5,572 bases of DNA, taken from the NCBI GenBank assembly GCA_003649845.1, contig QMTB01000106.1, forward strand, positions 1-5,572, given 5' to 3'. The position numbers and the translations under genes are program-made. The notes beneath the pieces are model-generated. The model saw only the letters and a list, made by a program, of their open reading frames with translations, searched no databases and was not told the DNA's origin. This stretch comes from Thermoplasmata archaeon. Its GTDB lineage: Archaea > Thermoplasmatota > E2 > DHVEG-1. Shown one piece after another: positions 1-5,362 of this stretch (position 1 is its first letter; every line of letters starts with the position of its first letter).

Positions 1-10
1 ATACATTACA

Positions 11-18
11 TATTTAAG
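11..18 (-). promoter_or_regulatory. Putative TATA box of an outward-facing promoter
   Basis: Read on the minus strand this is CTTAAATA, a plausible archaeal TATA element. Its centre lies about 15 bases from the centre of the adjacent inverted repeat (23-36), essentially the same geometry as at the feoA promoter. A start site 24-27 bases downstream would fall outside the window, so the gene served is not visible. On the plus strand no reading frame of any length follows, which favours the minus direction. The assignment rests on the similarity to the feoA promoter and is inference. Confidence 0.4.
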
Positions 19-21
19 TAA

Positions 22-37
22 ATTAGGGCCGCCTAAA
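22..37. promoter_or_regulatory. Putative metalloregulator operator (TTAGG-N4-CCTAA)
   Basis: TTAGG at 23-27 and CCTAA at 32-36 form perfect 5-base arms around GCCG. The feoA operator at 2242-2259 has the same arms and the same 4-base spacer around a different core (CATA). As at feoA, the site lies immediately upstream of a TATA-like element read on the minus strand. DtxR-family iron or manganese repressors bind half-sites of this kind. The likely reading is a second member of the same regulon, starting just left of the window. Confidence 0.5.
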
Positions 38-44
38 ATCTGCT

Positions 45-62
45 ATTCCATTAGAGTGGAAT
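45..62. repeat. Short inverted repeat ATTCCA-N6-TGGAAT
   Basis: Perfect 6-base arms (45-50 and 57-62) around a 6-base loop, in the non-coding stretch between feoB and the left edge. It could be a weak hairpin or a binding site for another regulator. It does not match the TTAGG/CCTAA repeat nearby. The 1-207 stretch holds no convincing gene on either strand. Confidence 0.3.
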
Positions 63-163
63 CCCTGAGGGGGTAAGATCCAAAAGAGGATAAATAGAAT
101 CCATAGATTAGATTGCTATTCCTACAAGATTGATTTAATTTTGAAAATAATCAGATGCTATGT

Positions 164-178
164 AGAAATAAAAAATAT
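164..178 (-). terminator. Putative T-rich terminator of feoAB
   Basis: On the minus strand, starting 30 bases after the feoB stop codon, the sequence reads ATATTTTTTATTTCT. Archaeal RNA polymerase terminates at T-rich tracts in the non-template strand without needing a hairpin. The position fits the end of the feoAB transcript before the next promoter at the left edge. Confidence 0.4.
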
Positions 179-207
179 CCATTAGATGTATGAGTTGATA
201 CTCTAAC

Positions 208-1911
208 CTATGGTATCCCAAAGAAGATAACTCTTAGGATAAAACCTATTGAGATAGCTGTACTTATCATTATAAGTGTTGATTTAATCATATCTTTGAA
301 TCCAAGTTCTTTTAATAGTACTGTAAATGTTGCTACGCATGGAAAGTATATTGTAAGCATTGTTACCGCTATAACTAGTTGCAGGGGATTCATATTTAAT
401 GGCAGTAGCATTCCTACAGCTAAATCTTTCCTTAGAAATCCTACTATTAATGCTGTACTAGCCTCTCCAGGTAAACCAAATAGAGTACTCATGAGAGGCA
501 TGAGTAGTTTTCCAATCCATTGTAACACCCCTAGGAAATAGAGTAGATTTACAAGGAATACACCTACCATTAGAAACGGTACTGCTTCTCCTAGAAACCA
601 TCTTACACGCATCCATGTTTTCTTAGAAACTGCTTTTATACTGGGGCGATGATAAGGTGGTACTTCTAGGAATATCTCCGGGCTTTCGCCTTTAACTGTT
701 TTATTAAGTATTAAACCTATTATAAGATATAATGTGATTAGTACGAGGAATACTATAGCTATATATCTCATACCGTATTTTCCTAGTGCTCCAAATATCA
801 TAGCGGTTTGAGCCATACATGGTATTGCTATTGCTAGTAGAGTAGCTGATATAAATCTTTGTTTTCTAGTTTCAAGCGTCCTCGTTGCAAGAGCACCTGG
901 TACATTACAGCCTAAACCTAGGAATGTTGGTACTATCCCATGTCCATGCATCCCTAGTTTATGGAAGATGTTATCTACTAGAGTAGCTAGTCTTGGTAGA
1001 TAACCGCTATCTTCTAGTATTGATAATGTAAAATAGAATGCTATAATATATGGTAATACCAGCGCTATTGGTACGTATAAACCTGTTGTAAGTATCCCCA
1101 TTGATTGAGTGAAATCTATTTCTCCATTGATTAACTGCCCTATGAGCATATCATGTATGAAACCAGATCCAAGGAGTTTACTTAATTGCATCATAATAGG
1201 TTTATAGATGTCTTCAAAAAATGGGTCTAATAGGAAATTGATGAGATTTTCACCTATAATTCTTACAAGCCAGAATGCTGCAAATATTATAATTATCGCA
1301 AAAGGTATACCTGTAACTGGTTTAATTGTTACCTCAGATATAATATCATATATGGTGTGATGTTTGTGTTCTACTTTTTCTACTTTCTTTATTATTGAAC
1401 CTATCTCTATCCATCTCGCTTCATCACTAGTTGGTTTTATATGTTCCGCTGATTTAGCTTCTTTTATCCTAGATACAAGCGTTTTTATTCCTTCTCCTGT
1501 TAAAGCAACTGTCGGTACAACTGGTACTCCTAATATTTCTTCTAGTTTCTTCTCATCTATATGTATACCTAGATGTTTGGTTTCATCCCAGAGGTTTAAT
1601 GCTATTATAACTGGTTTATCCCTTTCAAGGATCTGTAAAGTTAGATAGAGGTTTCTCTCTAGATTTGTTGCATCTATAACATTTATTACTATATCAGCTT
1701 CTTTGAACATCTTTAGAGCTACTTCTTCAGCTCTATTAGTTGGTTCTAGAGAATATGTTCCAGGTGCATCTATGATCTCTACTTTCTCTCCATCTATACG
1801 CATTCTTCCTTTAGAATAATCAACGGTTGTTCCAGGGTAGTTTGATGCTATAACATTAGCTCCAGTTAATCTTGAGAATACAACGCTTTTACCTACATTT
1901 GGATTACCCAT
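208..1911 (-). CDS. feoB: Ferrous iron transport protein B (FeoB), GTPase-coupled membrane transporter
   Basis: FeoB takes up Fe(II) across the cytoplasmic membrane. A cytosolic G domain is followed by a polytopic membrane domain. Counting from the ATG at 1911: G1 GNPNVGKS (2-9), G2 in NYPGTTV (24-30), G3 DAPG (48-51), G4 NLWD (106-109), G5 region PTVALTGEG (133-141). The membrane part (about 200-567) has the family motifs ILEDSGY (298-304), GCNVP (334-338), ATRTLE (342-347), and GEAST with a following RKD (482-496), plus FPC (523-525). At 567 residues it is a compact archaeal-size FeoB. This ATG leaves out the first beta strand of the G domain. IKRIVL is encoded in frame just upstream, and an ATA at 1929-1927 overlapping the feoA TAA would give a 573-residue protein. 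There is no ATG, GTG or TTG between the upstream in-frame TAG and 1911. The residue after the P-loop serine is V, not the usual T. It follows feoA by 14 bases, or overlaps it if ATA is used. Identity is certain; the start is not. Confidence 0.96.
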   Translation of the reverse strand: MGNPNVGKSVVFSRLTGANVIASNYPGTTVDYSKGRMRIDGEKVEIIDAPGTYSLEPTNRAEEVALKMFKEADIVINVIDATNLERNLYLTLQILERDKPVIIALNLWDETKHLGIHIDEKKLEEILGVPVVPTVALTGEGIKTLVSRIKEAKSAEHIKPTSDEARWIEIGSIIKKVEKVEHKHHTIYDIISEVTIKPVTGIPFAIIIIFAAFWLVRIIGENLINFLLDPFFEDIYKPIMMQLSKLLGSGFIHDMLIGQLINGEIDFTQSMGILTTGLYVPIALVLPYIIAFYFTLSILEDSGYLPRLATLVDNIFHKLGMHGHGIVPTFLGLGCNVPGALATRTLETRKQRFISATLLAIAIPCMAQTAMIFGALGKYGMRYIAIVFLVLITLYLIIGLILNKTVKGESPEIFLEVPPYHRPSIKAVSKKTWMRVRWFLGEAVPFLMVGVFLVNLLYFLGVLQWIGKLLMPLMSTLFGLPGEASTALIVGFLRKDLAVGMLLPLNMNPLQLVIAVTMLTIYFPCVATFTVLLKELGFKDMIKSTLIMISTAISIGFILRVIFFGIP

Positions 1912-1925
1912 TAGAACTATTCTCT

Positions 1926-2180
1926 TTATTTTACCACTTCCACTAGTATTTTTTGAGCCATGCCTCTACCTATAGTCATACTTGTTCCATTTACTTTTAT
2001 AGTAATAGGACCTCTAAATGGCTGTCTTGTAATGATCTTGATTATTTTTCCTTCTATAATACCCATGATATTTAATCTATGTTTGAATCCTACTCCGCCA
2101 ACTATATGAATAATTCTCGCTTTTTGCCCTGGTGGTATATCTACTAGTGGTATCCCTTGTCTCTCCATTTTATCTACCAT
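1926..2180 (-). CDS. feoA: FeoA, small SH3-like partner of FeoB
   Basis: FeoA is a small cytosolic protein of SH3-like fold that is needed for Fe(II) uptake by FeoB and is thought to act on its G domain. The 84-residue length is normal. The family pattern is clear: LVDIPPGQKARI (12-23) as the opening strand, a glycine pair before the helix FKHRLNIMGI, then EGKIIKII, and a final strand region around GTSMTIGRGMAQKILVEV. The first ATG (2180) is chosen; an ATG four codons later (2168) would remove only MVDK and is also possible. Neither has an obvious Shine-Dalgarno, which agrees with a short-leader transcript from the TATA box at 2213-2220. It is the first gene of feoAB, preceded by tandem repressor-type operators, so repression by metal sufficiency is likely. 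Confidence 0.93.
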   Translation of the reverse strand: MVDKMERQGIPLVDIPPGQKARIIHIVGGVGFKHRLNIMGIIEGKIIKIITRQPFRGPITIKVNGTSMTIGRGMAQKILVEVVK

Positions 2181-2212
2181 TTAGAAAAAGTTTAAAGGCT
2201 ATTAATAGAACA

Positions 2213-2220
2213 TTATATAA
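2213..2220 (-). promoter_or_regulatory. TATA box of the feoAB promoter
   Basis: Minus-strand TTATATAA, centred about 36 bases before the feoA ATG. A start site 24-27 bases downstream falls near 2190 and leaves a leader of roughly 10 bases. The stretch where TFB would contact DNA upstream of the box adjoins the proximal operator, so a bound repressor could block TBP/TFB assembly. The element is seen in the sequence; the mechanism is inferred. Confidence 0.6.
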
Positions 2221-2223
2221 GTA

Positions 2224-2239
2224 TTTTGGCATACCTAAT
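2224..2239. promoter_or_regulatory. Proximal feo operator (imperfect inverted repeat)
   Basis: TTTTGG-CATA-CCTAAT on the plus strand. It shares the 10-base core GGCATACCTA with the distal site, in the same orientation, with centres 19 bases apart. One half-site is degenerate (TTTTGG instead of TTTAGG). It lies directly upstream of the feoA TATA box. It is probably a lower-affinity site for a DtxR-family iron-dependent repressor, possibly filled cooperatively with the distal site. Confidence 0.6.
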
Positions 2240-2241
2240 AA

Positions 2242-2259
2242 ATTTAGGCATACCTAAAT
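2242..2259. promoter_or_regulatory. Distal feo operator (perfect inverted repeat)
   Basis: ATTTAGG-CATA-CCTAAAT has perfect 7-base arms around a 4-base spacer. The TTAGG/CCTAA half-sites resemble those of DtxR-family (DtxR, IdeR, MntR, archaeal MDR) operators, although the arm spacing differs from the 19-base bacterial DtxR consensus. The repeat overlaps the stop codon of the upstream carboxypeptidase gene (2254-2256). Its position before feoAB supports an iron-responsive role. Confidence 0.65.
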
Positions 2260-3369
2260 CTTTGATGGTTTTAGATTTAAAGCTCTCTCACATACATAAA
2301 GGTTAACTCCAACGTGTTTCCAACAATAAGATGCAACTACATATGGATCAGTAGGTACTCTACTCTTACAAAGCTCGATAGTAAAAGGTAGAATCCTATG
2401 TACACCATACAGCCAATTCTCAGCGGTACCAATGGTACCACCAAACCTTGGTATTAAATAATGTCCACCTTTATATAAATAGTATCCATTGATCTTGGAG
2501 ATATTCTCACCAATAGATATGAATAGAGATTCATCAGGAGTAGGTAAACTAGTATGAGTCCAAGGATACATAATAAATTCGCCATAGGAATGATAAGATA
2601 TAGCAATACGAATATTATTATGATCTTCAACTAGATGTTTAATAGCTCTAGTTTCATTTTCTGAGAAAGGATATCTACCATGATAATTCCAACTTTTATC
2701 AGGTAATAGAAAAGCTAGATGATAGCGATGTGGAAAGATATAAGGTAGATACCATAGATAACCATAGTTACGATTTAAATCAACACCATAAGAAGTAACC
2801 TCTCTCTTTAAACCAAAAGGTCCATGATTTGGAACTCTATTCTTACGCCAACCATACTCTACGCCATCTGGGTTAACCATTGGAACTATGAAGAGTTGAG
2901 TATTATCAATGATATCTCTAACTCTACTCTCCGATGGATCTTCATCTACCATGCCATCTCCATCATTATCAACACCATCAATGATATCCTCATTGACTCT
3001 ACCATCGTGATCATCATCTGTATCGGGCTTACTATATGTTTCAACCATATATTTTATGAGAAATATCAATACTTCAAAAGAAGGCTTCTCGTTACCATGA
3101 TGTGCACCCATCAATAGTACACCTGGTTCATCCTCTTCTACATCAGGATTATCAGATAGTTTAACCATCCAAATATCTCTACCCTCATAGGTTTTACCTA
3201 TAGATTTTAACATCATAATATTAGAATAATTCTCCGCTAAACTATATAGAAGATTAGTCATAGATTGATAGGTATAATATTTATATGGATCAATATTTGA
3301 AGATGAAACAGTGATATAGACATTTGGAGAAATCAAAAGTAAAACTATAGTGATATATAGAAATCGCAT
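2254..3369 (-). CDS. Secreted M14-family zinc carboxypeptidase with Asp-rich insert
   Basis: A metallocarboxypeptidase of the M14 (carboxypeptidase A) fold, probably removing C-terminal residues from peptides outside the cell. Residues 1-23 form a signal peptide (MRF, then a hydrophobic run to about 20). The zinc ligands are H91 and E94 in HHGNE, and H260 in SYHSYGEF. N199-R200 in DLNRN correspond to the substrate carboxylate-binding pair, and E332 in FTIELC to the catalytic glutamate. GGTIG (310-314) aligns roughly with the specificity-pocket loop; its I313 may match Ile255 of carboxypeptidase A, hinting at a preference for uncharged C-terminal residues (inference). Residues 116-144 are an acidic insert of two 16-residue DxDxDG loops, probably binding calcium and stabilising the enzyme. 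The 371-residue length suits a mature catalytic domain without a propeptide. The start has a weak GGTG eight bases upstream. It is divergent from hypC and upstream of feoA in the same direction. The exact substrate is unknown. Confidence 0.9.
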   Translation of the reverse strand: MRFLYITIVLLLISPNVYITVSSSNIDPYKYYTYQSMTNLLYSLAENYSNIMMLKSIGKTYEGRDIWMVKLSDNPDVEEDEPGVLLMGAHHGNEKPSFEVLIFLIKYMVETYSKPDTDDDHDGRVNEDIIDGVDNDGDGMVDEDPSESRVRDIIDNTQLFIVPMVNPDGVEYGWRKNRVPNHGPFGLKREVTSYGVDLNRNYGYLWYLPYIFPHRYHLAFLLPDKSWNYHGRYPFSENETRAIKHLVEDHNNIRIAISYHSYGEFIMYPWTHTSLPTPDESLFISIGENISKINGYYLYKGGHYLIPRFGGTIGTAENWLYGVHRILPFTIELCKSRVPTDPYVVASYCWKHVGVNLYVCERALNLKPSKI

Positions 3370-3400
3370 ATCAAATGCACCATTATTTTATTACAATATT

Positions 3401-3410
3401 ATATATTTAA
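3401..3410 (-). promoter_or_regulatory. Putative TATA box of the carboxypeptidase gene
   Basis: Minus-strand TTAAATATAT, 32-41 bases before the ATG at 3369. A start site about 26 bases from its centre gives a leader of roughly 10 bases containing GGTG, a weak Shine-Dalgarno. It shares the 88-base divergent region (3370-3457) with the hypC promoter. No TTAGG/CCTAA operator is seen here. Confidence 0.45.
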
Positions 3411-3423
3411 TCATTTGGGTAGA

Positions 3424-3433
3424 TATAATATAT
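3424..3433 (+). promoter_or_regulatory. Putative TATA box of hypCD (leaderless start)
   Basis: TATAATATAT lies 25-34 bases before the A of the hypC ATG at 3458. There is no purine-rich Shine-Dalgarno between box and ATG. This spacing is what a leaderless archaeal transcript starting at or next to the ATG would need. Confidence 0.55.
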
Positions 3434-3457
3434 CTCTTCTCTATATATCCCTATAAT

Positions 3458-3688
3458 ATGTGTCTGGCAGTACCTGGTAAAATCATTGATATAAACGAGG
3501 ATAAACAACATGCTACTGTAGACTATGGAGATGGAATTAAACGCACTGTAAACATCTCACTTGTAGATGCTAAGATTGGAACCTATGTATTAGTACATGC
3601 TGGCTTTGCTATACAAACTGTTGATCCAAAAGAAGCAGAAGAAACATTGGAGCTTTTCAGAGAGATGATTAGAGAAGAAGGAGGATAG
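3458..3688 (+). CDS. hypC: HypC, [NiFe] hydrogenase maturation chaperone
   Basis: HypC/HupF-family protein of 76 residues. It partners HypD in building the Fe(CN)2CO group and delivers it to the hydrogenase large-subunit precursor. The protein opens with MCLAVPGKI, the family signature; Cys2 (exposed once Met1 is removed) is the essential ligand. HAGFAIQ at 47-53 is the second conserved block, followed by a short C-terminal helix. The frame is open upstream to 3350, but those residues are unrelated to the family and overlap the divergent carboxypeptidase gene, so the start at 3458 is firm. There is no Shine-Dalgarno and a TATA box sits about 30 bases upstream, suggesting leaderless translation. 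The hypD start follows its stop by four bases, and the hypD ribosome site lies inside the last hypC codons, so the two genes are co-transcribed. Confidence 0.95.
   Translation: MCLAVPGKIIDINEDKQHATVDYGDGIKRTVNISLVDAKIGTYVLVHAGFAIQTVDPKEAEETLELFREMIREEGG
3680..3684 (+). promoter_or_regulatory. Ribosome binding site of hypD
   Basis: GGAGG within the last two sense codons of hypC, eight bases before a TTG. It decides the hypD start: the TTG at 3693, not a later ATG, is correctly spaced, and the encoded N-terminus fits the family length. Confidence 0.8.
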
Positions 3689-3692
3689 ATAT

Positions 3693-4781
3693 TTGTTTTC
3701 ACTTAGAGATAGAAATCTTGCTAGAGAAATTATCTCTAATCTCAAGGAGAAGGATTTATCTCTAAATTTTATGCATGTATGTGGAACACATCAGGATACA
3801 CTTATGAAGCATGGTTTAGATGTTCTATTCAAAGAATGCGGTGTCAACATTATACAAGGACCTGGATGCCCAGTATGTGTAACTACTCCTAGGGAGATAG
3901 AGGAGATGATTCTACTAGCTAGAGAAGGAAAAACCGTTGCAACATTTGGAGATATGATACAGGTACCTGGAGAGAAACAATCACTTAGAGATCTAAGAGG
4001 AGAAGGATGTGATATAAGAACAGTGTACGGAATAGAAGATGCAGTAGATATAGCTAGAAGAGAGGAGGATAGAGAAGTAGTTTTTATGGCAGTTGGTTTT
4101 GAAACAACAGCACCATCAACAGCTTCTGTAGTACAGCAACATCCACCGGAAAATTTTTCTATACTATGCTGTCATCGTACTATACCAGAGGCTTTAGATG
4201 CAATACTAAGTATGGGTGAGATAAGATTAGATGGACTTATAGATCCAGGGCATGTATCAACAATTATTGGAGTAAAACCATATAAATTTTTAACAGAAAA
4301 ATATGGTATACCACAGGTTATAGCAGGTTTTGAACCTCTAGATTTGATAATGGCTGTATGGTTGTTAGTAAAGCAGATAGAGAAGGATAAACCAAAAGTT
4401 GAAAACGAATATACTAGAGCTGTAAAAGAAGAGGGTAATATAGTAGCTCAAAAACTATTAAAAGAAGTATTTACATCGACAGATATAAAATGGCGTGGTT
4501 TTCCAGTTATACCAGAATCTGGTCTTATATTAAGAGATAGACACCAGGAATATGATGCTAGAAGAAAATATGAAGATATATTATCAAAACTTTCTGGTAA
4601 AACCTTTAGAGAACCACCTGGTTGTAGATGCGGAGAGTTACTGAGAGGATTAATAGAACCACAGGAGTGCCCTCTATTTGGAAAGATATGTACACCCTCC
4701 CATCCAGTTGGACCTTGTATGGTAAGTGTAGAAGGTAGTTGTAATATTACATTTAAATATTCTAAGAGGAAAATAGAGTAA
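3693..4781 (+). CDS. hypD: HypD, iron-sulfur scaffold for hydrogenase Fe(CN)2CO assembly
   Basis: HypD carries a [4Fe-4S] cluster and, with HypC, holds the iron while CN (from HypE/HypF) and CO are attached, before transfer to the [NiFe] hydrogenase large subunit. The 362-residue length is typical. Conserved elements are CGTH (30-33) and GPGCPVC (56-62), which supply C30, C59 and C62 of the active-site region. FGDM, then VGFETTAPSTA, GHVSTIIG, IAGFEPLD and WRGFPVIPESGL follow. The C-terminal part has the cluster cysteines in GCRCGE, ECPLFG, ICTP and GPCMVS. The start is TTG at 3693, set by GGAGG eight bases upstream. It is translationally close-coupled to hypC. No hypA, hypB, hypE, hypF or hydrogenase gene is visible here, so those must lie elsewhere. 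Cytosolic. Identity is secure. Confidence 0.97.
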   Translation: MFSLRDRNLAREIISNLKEKDLSLNFMHVCGTHQDTLMKHGLDVLFKECGVNIIQGPGCPVCVTTPREIEEMILLAREGKTVATFGDMIQVPGEKQSLRDLRGEGCDIRTVYGIEDAVDIARREEDREVVFMAVGFETTAPSTASVVQQHPPENFSILCCHRTIPEALDAILSMGEIRLDGLIDPGHVSTIIGVKPYKFLTEKYGIPQVIAGFEPLDLIMAVWLLVKQIEKDKPKVENEYTRAVKEEGNIVAQKLLKEVFTSTDIKWRGFPVIPESGLILRDRHQEYDARRKYEDILSKLSGKTFREPPGCRCGELLRGLIEPQECPLFGKICTPSHPVGPCMVSVEGSCNITFKYSKRKIE

Positions 4782-4796
4782 AATTCATAAAGGTAG

Positions 4797-4804
4797 ATAT
4801 ATAT
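4797..4804 (+). promoter_or_regulatory. Possible TATA box before the 159-residue gene
   Basis: ATATATAT in the 49-base gap after hypD, centred about 30 bases before the ATG at 4831, so a transcript could start a few bases before that codon. Read-through from hypCD is equally possible, because a Shine-Dalgarno lies between the box and the ATG and would be useful only on a longer transcript. Confidence 0.4.
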
Positions 4805-4813
4805 CTTATTAAT

Positions 4814-4819
4814 AAGGAG
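4814..4819 (+). promoter_or_regulatory. Shine-Dalgarno of the 159-residue gene
   Basis: AAGGAG, 11 bases before the ATG at 4831, a slightly long spacing. No other ATG, GTG or TTG in this frame fits better. Its presence suggests translation from a leadered or polycistronic message. Confidence 0.5.
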
Positions 4820-4830
4820 TAACGATAGCT

Positions 4831-5310
4831 ATGGCTACAGAGCGGAAGAAAGAACTTGACAGGAAACGTACAGAATGGAGACAGAAACATAGAACGTTAA
4901 ACGGTAGAATAATACTTTACCCCGATAAACCACCGGAGCATATAAATGCAAGGGGTAATAAATTGTATTATTGGTTCTGGAAGAATATTCTATTGCTTAT
5001 GACTCCGCAGGATATACCCGCTTTAATTACTTCTATGAAAAATAGAATAAGCCATGAAACCGATGGGAGGAAGATAAGGAAATTCAGAACAATGATTGGA
5101 ATGGCAGATGATGCATATAAACTCAAACAATTAGAAGATATCGAAACAGTTGATCCAGAATTACAACTAGGAGAACCTGTTAAATATAATCCAGATAATG
5201 GTATAATCTATAAAGATGGAATGATGTACACCATTGATTTCTCAGAGGATGAAGATACCATTATCATTAGAAATATAGATGGAGTAATAGTTGATATACA
5301 ATATGATTAA
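4831..5310 (+). CDS. Uncharacterised 159-residue protein downstream of hypD
   Basis: I do not recognise this family. The protein has no signal peptide and no clear membrane segment; the hydrophobic patch KLYYWFWKNILLLM (44-57) is short and aromatic and probably belongs to a folded core. The first 25 residues are strongly basic (ERKKELDRKRTEWRQKHR). The middle (about 58-105) looks helical. The last 50 residues are acidic and seem to form beta strands: a short repeat-like pattern of GIIYKDGMMYTIDF, then TIIIRNIDGVIVDIQYD. A basic head with an acidic tail could fit a nucleic-acid or protein adaptor, but this is a guess. It starts 49 bases after hypD in the same direction with a Shine-Dalgarno. 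Codon use (AGA, ATA) matches its neighbours, so recent transfer is not indicated. A role in hydrogenase maturation is not shown by anything but position. Confidence 0.75.
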   Translation: MATERKKELDRKRTEWRQKHRTLNGRIILYPDKPPEHINARGNKLYYWFWKNILLLMTPQDIPALITSMKNRISHETDGRKIRKFRTMIGMADDAYKLKQLEDIETVDPELQLGEPVKYNPDNGIIYKDGMMYTIDFSEDEDTIIIRNIDGVIVDIQYD

Positions 5311-5314
5311 GGAG

Positions 5315-5319
5315 AAAAA
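5315..5319 (-). terminator. Possible T-tract terminator of the minus-strand gene
   Basis: TTTTT on the minus strand, about 44 bases after the stop codon at 5363, in the short gap between convergent genes. Such T-tracts are enough for archaeal termination, but the run is short. Confidence 0.25.
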
Positions 5320-5362
5320 CTAGATTCGCCAACATATAATTATAATGAGGAACGTTGTTTGA

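Noticed and set aside
60..70. CTGA as a possible D box of a C/D-box guide RNA
   Set aside because: No matching C box (RTGATGA) at suitable distance on either strand.
80..125. Purine-rich stretch resembling a single crenarchaeal CRISPR repeat (GATCCAAAAGAGGATAAATA)
   Set aside because: Only one copy, no regular spacing of repeats and no cas genes; not a CRISPR array.
296..541. Plus-strand open frame of 81 codons inside feoB
   Set aside because: It lies opposite the well-conserved FeoB membrane domain and has no family motif or ribosome site; it is a frame shadow.
1364..1648. Plus-strand open frame of 94 codons inside feoB
   Set aside because: Antisense to the FeoB G domain, with a composition that mirrors it; no independent support.
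2824..3117. Plus-strand open frame of 97 codons inside the carboxypeptidase gene
   Set aside because: Antisense to the catalytic domain and the Asp-rich insert; its isoleucine-rich sequence is the mirror of Asp and Asn codons.
3350..3457. N-terminal extension of HypC in the same open frame
   Set aside because: HypC must start at MCLAVPG for Cys2 to work; the upstream residues are low-complexity, cover the promoter and overlap the divergent gene start.
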